64,000 nt of DNA, taken from positions 414,153 to 478,152 of the forward strand of contig KN832561.1 in NCBI GenBank assembly GCA_000827205.1, given 5' to 3'. Made by a program: the position numbers and the translations under genes. Of this stretch, positions 56,554 to 64,000 are shown in pieces. Under the pieces are notes generated by a model. That model was given only the letters and a program-made list of their open reading frames with translations, searched no databases and was not told the origin of the DNA. Position 1 is the stretch's first letter. The number at the start of each line of letters is the position of its first letter. The stretch is from Plicaturopsis crispa FD-325 SS-3. Its lineage: Eukaryota > Basidiomycota > Agaricomycetes > Amylocorticiales > Amylocorticiaceae.

Positions 56554-57156
56554 AACTGTCTTTTTCCATCGTCGCCGTTGCAGTCGGATGCCCTGGTGTA
56601 CCGTAGATGGACGCAGCGACAGGGTTCATACTTTATGTGCCATTCAAACATACAACCATAATCGGCAATTGGTGTGCACTGGATATTTTTTCCTGAGCCT
56701 TTCGCCTTTCGTGAGGTGCTCCTACTTACGCCGCTGTGGCGATAGTGAGGTTGTCGTGACCTCCGGAACGGTTATGTCCCTCACAACCTACTCCTACATG
56801 AGTACATGGAACACATATAGCACTCTGCAGTAAGCATATCATGATGAACCACGGAGTCCAACGGGAAGTATGCGCTACGGTACACGAGTTAGTAAGGACA
56901 GGTAGAGTGTGAAAGACCCACACCACGCTGTGAACGTGCAGCGCGCCGAGGATAGGGCATGCTTGAGTGCTTAGTACATGCTTCAAGCGCAGCATGCAAC
57001 AAGGAGATGCATGCTGTCGTGAAGAGCTTGCGGGCTGAATGTGGACCCTCCGAGAATGAGCACTCTGACTTTCTTGACTGAAAAGGTCACTATATCATTA
57101 TCCGAGGAAGCTGGATGGCATTAAGGCCAGCCAAGAAGATATCCCATGTTTCTTTT
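56554..57156. other. intergenic between convergent genes
   Basis: About 600 bases between the COX subunit stop and the ATP synthase epsilon stop. No gene is supported. Short frames on the minus strand (56995-56726) lack any domain. Confidence 0.45.
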
Positions 57157-57490
57157 CTATACAGCAGCACTCTTCTTAGGTGGCGCAGCCTCTTCCTGGG
57201 GGTTCAAGAAAACCTGCGTCATGCGTGTTTGAGTATCCTAGATCGACCATGGCCGTATTGACGTGCTCACCTGCTCTCCGCCCTGTCCATTTTCCCAGTT
57301 CTGGTACCGCAGTGCCGTGAGGCCACGCTTCTCTGCCTTCACGCGTTCGGCCTCGTTCAGCGACTGACGCACGGCGCGAGCGGTGATTTGGGTGTATTTG
57401 TTGAACCTGTCAAACAATAAGGACTCCTCGTTACGTGGGACTTGAGAGATAGGCATACGTGAAGACGTTACGCCAGGTAGCAGCGCTCAT
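57157..57490 (-). CDS. ATP15: mitochondrial ATP synthase subunit epsilon
   Basis: Three exons (57490-57459, 57406-57271, 57213-57157) with introns of 52 and 57 nt give 74 residues. The sequence starts MSAATWRNVFTFNKYTQITA, then RAVRQSLNEAERVKAEKRGL. It ends with NPQEEAAPPKKSAAV. The short length, the Trp near position 6 and the FNKY to AxRxVRxSLKxxxR pattern are diagnostic of the epsilon subunit of the F1 central stalk (yeast Atp15, animal ATP5F1E). It stabilises the gamma-delta-epsilon foot of the rotor in the matrix. The gene has no cleavable presequence, which is usual for this subunit. It is divergent from the Rab GTPase gene with 259 bases between starts. Confidence 0.93.
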
Positions 57491-57749
57491 TGTGACGGAC
57501 GAGGATGATGAGACGGTATAAGACTGGCAGCGACAGGTGGTGGAGAAACGACAGAGAGTGAATTTCTGCGGATCCGGAAACCGCCGGCCTCAGTCGCCGG
57601 TGGCGGAGGCAATTGTGGCGGGGCGAACGTTACGCTGCCACCAAGTGCACTGGCAACGGCTGCCTTATCCACTCTACAACCTGCGACAAATCTGCGCGAA
57701 TAGACCCTGCTATTATCTTTATATCTGTTCTATACCCGGTGCCACATCA
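57491..57749. promoter_or_regulatory. divergent promoter between ATP15 and the Rab gene
   Basis: The 259 bases separate the two divergent start codons. A TATATCTG stretch near 57718-57726 lies about 30 bases before the Rab start and is a weak TATA candidate. Confidence 0.35.
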
Positions 57750-58695
57750 ATGGCAGGCATTACATGGCACTATGTGCTCAAATTCATCATAACAGGTGCA
57801 GTCCAGCATCCCGCACTTGTGGGGAACCGGGAATGAACGATTGCGCAACACGCAGGTGACGCCGCTGTCGGAAAGAGCTCGCTGCTCATACGATTGACGG
57901 ACCAGCGCTTTCTGGCCAACCCCGATCCAACGGTGCGCGAACGCCGGACTGCCTGCCAACTAACCTGGGTTGATTGAGCCGCTCGTCTAGCTAGGAGTCG
58001 AGTTTGGCAGCAAGCTGATCGAAATCAAAGAGGAGGGCAAGATTGTGAAACTCCAGTGTACGTGGATCCTAACCCGACGCGTGTCTGTCTACAGTCTTAC
58101 CCCACGCCTTTGTAGGCTGGGACACTGCCGGTACAGAGTCATTCCGGTCCATAACACGGTCATATTACCGTGGCGCTGCAGGGTGTTTGTTGGTGTACGA
58201 TGTAACATCACGAGCCAGTGCGTATCTACCTACGCCGTGTGGCGCAGCTGCTGACGGCCTCCCTACAGGTTTTGTAAACGCTCGCTCGTGGCTCGCGGAT
58301 GTACGGGAACATGCAGACCCGCACCTGACGTGTATTTTGGTTGGAAACAAGGTCGATCTATGTGACGGCTCTGCGGATGCGCCATCGGGAAAGCACCGAG
58401 AAGTAACAACAGAGGAGGCCGAGCTCTGGGCGAAGGAGGAGGGGCTGCTTTTTGTTGAGGCCAGCGCTAAGTCAGGTGCCAACGTCGAGCTAGCATTTGA
58501 GCAAGCGTCTCGTGATATACTGGACAAGATCCGCAGGGGCGTGTTCGACGACGAACGTGTGAGTCGTACGGCATTCTGTTCATCTCCGCCTTGTGTTGAC
58601 GCAGATGAGTCTTGCAGTCGCCAGGAGTCAAGCTGTCGAAGCCGACTCTACCTTTGGATCAAAGCGAGACAAAACAGAGTTGCTGTTCATCGTAG
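57750..58695 (+). CDS. Rab-family small GTPase (Rab4/Rab2-like)
   Basis: About six exons run from ATG at 57750 (MAGITWHYVLKFIITG) to the stop at 58695. Motifs in order are: P-loop GDAAVGKSS, switch I end LANPDPTLGVEFGSKL, then VKLQCWDTAGTESFRSITRS and YYRGAAGCLLVYDVTSRASF. The guanine-specificity motif GNKVDL and EASAKSGANVELAFEQA follow, and the tail ends in KQSCCSS, with two cysteines suited to geranylgeranylation. The RSYYRGAAGxLLVYD block and the VEFGSK motif place it near Rab4/Rab2, which act in endosome recycling and ER-Golgi traffic. The switch II catalytic glutamine (DTAGQE in most Rabs) is threonine here (DTAGTE), which should slow GTP hydrolysis. An insert with CDGSADAPSGKHRE lies after the NKxD motif. 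Introns were placed by restoring family motifs. Confidence 0.88.
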
Positions 58696-59832
58696 TTCAC
58701 CCGTCCCGTCTCACTTATCTTTGGATGTATCAGGCTGTGTAATCATTATTGTATCATCGTATATGCACTACTTATATCAGTTGCTCGGGATCCAAGTCTC
58801 AGTCATGTTTGTTTTGTTATGCATCGAGCTGACTTGCTGGCGAATCCTTCGGAGGAGCGGGCCACGCAGTGCAGGGAAGCATCATGAAGGTCATCTCGGA
58901 TCGTACAACAGACACTATTTTGGACTTGTCTGCTATCTACCATCTCGTTTGTGCAGGAGCATATTTGGCCCATCTGTCGCAGCTCTTCTGATATATCCAC
59001 GTATAGCTACAGCACTTCAAAAACGGTCGGTGTCTGCGAATGGGCCCCACACCTGAAAGAGCATTTATCTCTAATTTTGGCGTCTCGTAGTAGAGGTATA
59101 AACAAGATAGACTTCGCATACTGTACTCCTATAGGACTTTGGTCAATGATGTCAACGCGTGATACTGGGCCGGTGATAATCATCACTCCAGTCTGTGGCG
59201 TTCGATGGGGGCACCATACCGTAGTAGTGTCAGTTCACCGTCATCGCCTCAAGGAGGGCTTGTCCGCAGTTGGGCATGGTAAATTACTCTCTACGCAATG
59301 TAATGAGATAGAACAGTTCAACAAGAAACCTTGACTAGTACATACCTACTTTGGAGGCAGCGAAAGTGATGCGAGTCCCAACGTCTACGGTTTCTATATT
59401 GGGAAAGAAGCACGGACGACCAAGTTTACAAGGCTGTGCGGCGAGGCTTGCTGTGCGCCCTGCGTCTTCCAGGCGTCTTTCTCCGGCAATACACCGGTAG
59501 GTCGATGGCGTGAACTCTGTATTACAAGGCACAGCTCCAAGCCTTAGTCGATGTGGAGAGACAACTCCGAGGACTGTGCTAGTCATTCATTTACAAGTGC
59601 GACTGTCAAGATCTCGAATAATGATAATCATGGTAAGCAACGTCAAAAGTACAGTGTTATGAATGGGCGGTTTGCATAGCATATGTCCAGGGTGAATAAT
59701 GCAAGTCATGGGGCGTGTCGGCATGAAAGGAGGAATGTTTACAGAAAGATGAAAGATCAGCAGATCCAAGTGCAATGCCACAAACTGAGCTTGTAGCATC
59801 CATGAGAAGTCCAATGTGCTCCCCGAGACCCG
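58696..59832. other. intergenic, no gene recognised
   Basis: About 1.1 kb between the Rab gene and the phosphatase gene. A minus-strand frame (59586-59335) of 83 codons ends beside a splice-donor-like GTAGGTATG but has no recognised domain. I do not call it. Confidence 0.4.
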
Positions 59833-60360
59833 TTACCGCCGTATCTTCGCTGCGTACTCGTGGAGCTGCGAGACAAATCCGAAATTGGGCTCCGCTATTC
59901 TCCGCTTCGACTTCACATACTGAATTGCCTGTGGCGGTGTCCACCCGTACGACGCGATGAGAAAGGCTGCCACCACGCTGGCACTGCGGCTGATTCCCTG
60001 CGCACAGTGCACCAACACCCGCGCGTTCGGATCCCGAAGCGCATCTCGAAGGAACGCGGTCGTGCCCGGCAGATGGTCGGCGAGTTCAGCAAAAGGGAAA
60101 TCCTCCAGTGGCACTTGCGTGCAGCGCAGGCGAAGCTCTGCCGACGGCACAGCAACCGTGCCGCGCATGGCAGATAGGACGTGAGTGATTCCGAGCGACG
60201 CAAGGTGCGACGCGTCCTCTGCGATGGAAAGGTCGGATATGTAGAGCCGTGGTATTATCTCGGAGGCGGCGGGGTTCCGTTGCGAGTATGGCATGGGAGT
60301 ACGGGGCGGCCAAGGACCGCATTGCGGCTGCAATCCGTGGAGGGGAAGCGTCGGGGTCAT
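59833..60360 (-). CDS. dual-specificity protein phosphatase
   Basis: A single exon of 175 codons runs from ATG at 60360. The catalytic signature is VHCAQGISRSASVVAAFLIA (HCxxGxxR near residue 117), with the general-acid Asp in VPLEDFPFAELADH upstream. IIPRLYISDLSIAEDASHLA, then LGITHVLSAMRG, form the N-terminal part of the DSPc fold. GWTPPQAIQYVKSKRRIAEP and NFGFVSQLHEYAAKIRR finish it. All catalytic residues are present. These small enzymes remove phosphate from Ser/Thr and Tyr residues, often on MAP kinases; the substrate here is unknown. The first 30 residues are Pro-rich and probably disordered. There are no introns, in contrast to most neighbours. Confidence 0.92.
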   Translation of the reverse strand: MTPTLPLHGLQPQCGPWPPRTPMPYSQRNPAASEIIPRLYISDLSIAEDASHLASLGITHVLSAMRGTVAVPSAELRLRCTQVPLEDFPFAELADHLPGTTAFLRDALRDPNARVLVHCAQGISRSASVVAAFLIASYGWTPPQAIQYVKSKRRIAEPNFGFVSQLHEYAAKIRR

Positions 60361-61645
60361 TATTTGGACTTGGACACTCTATGAATTACCAGGATCAGTA
60401 GGGGAAGACGAGCGAAATTGAAGGTAGGTTATACCATGGCAAGAGGACGTGAAGAACTGTTTTATAGCGTGTCGGGTCAAAGCGTGACAATAGGTGAGGC
60501 TGCCAAAGGTGGACAATGGTAGTCTGGTGACTTTTGGGCTATTCGTGACAGTGGCGGTGAAGATGAAAAGGGCGCGCTGCGCTGGAAGATCGGGGGTGAG
60601 AAGTGGGAGAAGTGACGAGGCAGCCAACTAGCGAGGAGGCTGTCTGGTGAGATATAAAGGCGATCGACAAAGCTGCTCTTATACGGACAACAAGGTGGTC
60701 AAATTTTGATAGCTCCGCTCCTTTTTTGTGTTCCGCTGTCTAGGGAAGCCCGGAACACCATAAACGGCCGGCTATAAGAAGTAAACACCAACACCGCTAA
60801 GGATTGGCTGGGGATACCAAGGGCAGCGGTTAAGCGAATTCAATGCCACCAAGCTGTGTCTGAGTGGAACAACGACATCCATGCGAGGGTGCTCCGGAGA
60901 CGTGAACGTTGTATGATCGCCATCATGATCAGTCGATCCGCCGTCATACGCCCTCGAAGTGGCATGCGCATTGCGGCCTTGGGCCTGAATCTAAATAGGT
61001 CCCCCGACGGCGACACGGAGATGTTGAATGAAGGGGTAATATGTCTGCAATTTCCCGACCTAATAAGATGATGGGCAGTGCGGATATTGAGAGAAGACGC
61101 CGCAGTTCCCAGTATATCGCAGCTTGGCTTTCAGGGTTCAGGATGGTCCAGACGACGACCGCAGATTGCTTGACGAGTGCCTCGAGTGCCTGTGAACAGA
61201 ATGGTGCTATATGCATCAGCTCGTTCAGACATCGCGAGGTCGTAACGCCACTCGCAACCTCGCAGAAGAACATCCATCAAGCGCGATGAGCCAGCGCTCC
61301 TCTGAGGAGAGGGCACCGTTCAAACTCAAGTAGACATCCAGCACTTCGGGACAGATCTTGGTTGCGTCGTTGGCGGAGTGGTGAAGAGCGATGCAGAGAT
61401 AATCATATATCAATCAGTCATACTCTTCCTACATTGCTTGCATAGACCAGAGGAAGGAAAGATATGTGACTACAGCGAGGAAACAGAGAGACAGAACGAA
61501 AGAACGAAGACACTGAAGAGCTATAGCAGAATGGATGAAGGAAGGATAGCATCGTTTTACGTTGCAGCGCGAGAGGGGAGGGATCAATATCAAGAGATCA
61601 GAATATCGTGATGGCGGCGGGGCATGTCGTATATTGTCTTCGTGT
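60361..61645. other. intergenic, no gene recognised
   Basis: About 1.3 kb. A minus-strand frame at 61273-60944 (109 codons) has a protein-like hydrophobic stretch but no recognised domain, and a second frame at 61413-61225 does not join it cleanly. They may be remnants. The region should carry the phosphatase promoter and the eIF4A 3' end. Confidence 0.35.
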
Positions 61646-62201
61646 CTAGATGAGATCGCTGCGCAAGTATAGCGTTAGCAAGGAGCTGATACAAAATGAA
61701 GAAATCAACATACGCGACGTTAAGAGGCATCTCGTCAATCTGGGTGTTGTAGAACTCTGGAGTGGGGTGCATGTTGGTTAGCTGAGATACGAGAATGCAA
61801 TAGACGTATAACTCACTCTCGATTTCACGGAGCATGGCAACATCGTCGGTGGTGACGAAGTTGATAGCGACACCCTTGCGTCCGAAACGACCACCACGAC
61901 CAATACGGTGAACGTAGTTCTCCCTGCTGGTGGGCAGATCGTAGTTGATAACAAGGGAAACTTGCTGGACATCGATACCACGGGCGAGGAGATCGGTGGT
62001 GATGAGTACGCGAGACGAGCCCGAGCGGAACTCCTTCATCAGGACCTCGCGCTGCTTTTGCTCCATGTCACCGTGCTAGAGAAACACGTGCTGTTAGCAT
62101 CCAACAACGCGACGCGGTTCAAGAATACTCACCATGGCAGACACAGTGAACTCGCGGGAGTGCATCTTCTCGGTGAGCCAGTCGACCTTCCGCCTGGTGT
62201 T

Positions 62202-62240
<39 letters not shown>

Positions 62241-63188
62241 AAGATCACACAGCGTGTCGAGTTTCCACTCTTCCTTCTCAACAGCAATGTAGAATTGCTT
62301 GATACCTTCGAGGGTCAGCTCCTCCTTCTTGACGAGAATCCTGACGGGGTCCCGCATGAACTTCTTCGTCACCTCGAGCACATCTGCGGGCATGGTGGCG
62401 GAGAGGAGGACGACCTGGGTGTCCTGGGGCAGAAGCTGGAAGACTTCGTAGATCTGGTCCTTAAAACCACGCGATAACATCTCATCGGCCTCGTCGAGAC
62501 AGAAGATTTTGATGTTGTCGGTCCTGAGCGCGCGACGGTTAATCATGTCGTACACACGTCCGGGGGTCCCGACGACGACCTGCACGCCCTCCTGCAGTTT
62601 TGCCATGTCCTCACGAACGTTTGTGCCGCCAACGCAGGCGTGGCACTCGATGTTCATGTAGTCACCGAGGGCAACAACGACTTTTTGGATTTGCTGAGCA
62701 AGCTCGCGAGTGGGTGCGAGAATCAGGGCCTGCGTGCCCTTGATCGAGAGATCGACCTGCTGGAGGATGGAGATGGAGAATGTCGCAGTTTTGCCGGTAC
62801 CAGACTGCGCCTGGGCGATGACATCGTGGCCTTTGACGACGGGGACGATCGCACGCTGCTGGATGGCGGAAGGACGTTCGAAACTGTGCTCTTGGTTAAA
62901 TCGTGCAAAAATGGCCAACGAGACAGAAAAGCGCTCACCCGTAGGCGTATACACCACGGAGAAGCTCCGGCTTCAGGTCCATGTTATCAAAGCTAAGCAA
63001 TTTCGATCAGTTTTTGCCTACGATCCTGCCCTCTACACTGAACCACTCACTTGTCTACGACCTGGTCCCAGTTGGACTCGATCTCGCCTTCAGGGACATC
63101 CTGAAGCTGCTCTTCGCTAGAACCGAAAAAATAAGAATTTTTTGCGAATAGATATCGAAAAGCAGCGCTCTGGCACTAACGTTGACAT
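61646..63188 (-). CDS. TIF1: ATP-dependent RNA helicase eIF4A
   Basis: Seven exons give 397 residues, the usual eIF4A length: 63188-63181, 63116-63051, 62992-62939, 62883-62133, 62075-61817, 61756-61714 and 61658-61646. The first exon is 8 nt and gives [20 protein letters not shown] after splicing; the last is 13 nt and completes EMPLNVADLI. The DEAD-box motifs are all present: FERPSAIQQ (Q motif), [54 protein letters not shown] and [11 protein letters not shown]. eIF4A unwinds mRNA 5' leaders as part of eIF4F in translation initiation. The protein shows no unusual insert. Confidence 0.97.
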
Positions 63189-63909
63189 GAATAGGTTGAG
63201 GTTTCTGAATCCAAGAGTCGACTAGAATTGTCGACTGGGCTCGGATATGTAGTTTGCGAGGTGATAGGTGGAGGTCGAATGAATCGATTGAGCGAGCGGA
63301 TTGCTGGCAAAGATGAAGATGGTGAAACAATTTTTTGCCTCGGGACCGGCAGCCAGTCAGGCCCCACGTGGCATCTTGGCCTCAGCCACATTGGATTTCG
63401 AACTCGCGCCGTTGGGCATCCGAGTTCTGACATGACAAGTCTTTTACACTCTGCTATAGATCGCACGTTCACCTGTACATCTGGTGCAATTTGGCTACAT
63501 TCTGGACCTATCATTGACAATGCAATTGGGCATTCAACTCGTGTTGTCCTGCAGCTGCCTTCCTGAATCCCTTCGGCGGGTGGTACCGAAGTCTCACCCT
63601 CTTCTGACCTGACATACTCACAACCTCGAGCTTGTTACATAGCATCATACATGCAAGACAAGGGGCCACACAGCATATGAAGGCCTGCACGGCTGCCAGT
63701 AGGCGTTGAGAGACGGAAAGCATGCATGTAACGAGTCAGCAAGCTTCATTAGCGTGAGGGCAAGGCTGTTAAGTATAGAGTCATTGCGACATGTGCTGCC
63801 GTGATTGGTATGTAAGTCTCTTGTTTTCACCGGGAAAACCTACATAATGGACCGGCCCATGGCATGAAAATATTGCAGCCTTTCCCTTGCACTGAACCAT
63901 CCAGCATCG
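63189..63909. other. intergenic, eIF4A upstream region
   Basis: About 720 bases between divergent starts. No gene or RNA is supported. A TTCGAA-containing stretch near 63397-63404 was tested as a tRNA T-loop and rejected. Confidence 0.4.
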
Positions 63910-64000
63910 ATGGCAGAACTAGACATCGTCGTGGCGACTCTGCAAGCCGACGTCTCCGAGAAAGACCGCGAACTGGCCGACGACACCAAGTCGGCTGTCA
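63910..64000 (+). CDS. 5' end of an unidentified gene, cut by the window edge
   Basis: ATG at 63910 opens a frame, MAELDIVVATLQADVSEKDR then ELADDTKSAV, that is still open at the last base. The heptad-like, highly charged sequence suggests a coiled coil. It is too short to name. A TGAAAATATTGCAGCC stretch precedes the start. The product cannot be judged from this part. Confidence 0.5.
   Translation, partial: MAELDIVVATLQADVSEKDRELADDTKSAV

Noticed and set aside
60944-61413. Minus-strand frames between the phosphatase and eIF4A genes
   Set aside because: They are protein-like in parts but in different frames without matching splice sites, and no family was recognised.
63380-63440. A second TTCGAA-containing stretch as a possible tRNA
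   Set aside because: Neither strand gives a cloverleaf; stem pairings fail.

Overview
The window reads as nuclear DNA of an Agaricomycete (mushroom-forming Basidiomycota). Genes are cut by many short introns of about 45-75 nt with GT-AG ends and CTNA-type branch sites. The housekeeping genes (PDA1, HSF1, RPN8, SF3B2, eIF4A, ATP15 and others) have fungal-type sequences. The mobile elements include a Plavaka transposase and a DUF6532 gene, both expanded in basidiomycetes. I found no tRNA, rRNA, CRISPR array or retroviral-type element that I could support.

Left part (1-29.9 kb): a gene-poor accessory region rich in degenerate repeats. It holds one basidiomycete-type low-complexity gene (1.8-3.6 kb) and a possible small gene built from tandemly copied exon-intron units (5.5-6.1 kb). 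It also holds two apparently intact transposon cassettes. Cassette 1 (7.6-13.5 kb) is a Plavaka (CACTA-like) transposase placed head-to-head with a DUF6532 gene. Cassette 2 (16.7-22.2 kb) is a MULE-like transposase placed head-to-head with a small zinc-finger gene. Around them lie repeat arrays at 15.1-15.35, 24.5-24.75, 25.2-26.04 and 27.7-29.0 kb.

Right part (29.9-64 kb): a gene-dense euchromatic block. In order: F-box protein (-), SRP receptor beta (+), pyruvate dehydrogenase E1 alpha (-), NOPCHAP1-like (+), ARMC8/Gid5 (-), Iml2/TTC39 (+), a CAP10-like N-terminal fragment (-), dephospho-CoA kinase (+), HSF1 (+), alpha-arrestin (-), SF3B2 (-), Rpn8 (+), Gis2/CNBP (+), COX subunit IV (+), ATP synthase epsilon (-), Rab GTPase (+), dual-specificity phosphatase (-), eIF4A (-), and the start of one more gene at the right edge (+). 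Many neighbours are divergent with 140-440 bp between start codons, which suggests shared promoters. Several genes serve mitochondrial energy metabolism (PDA1, COX4-type, ATP15) or protein quality control and turnover (HSF1, Rpn8, Gid5), but the block is ordinary mixed housekeeping rather than a pathway cluster.

The most interesting signals are the two head-to-head transposase/companion pairs, the duplicated exon-intron units with near-identical 55-56 nt introns, the dispersed decamer array at 25-26 kb, and three genes whose correct reading needs 7-8 nt exons.
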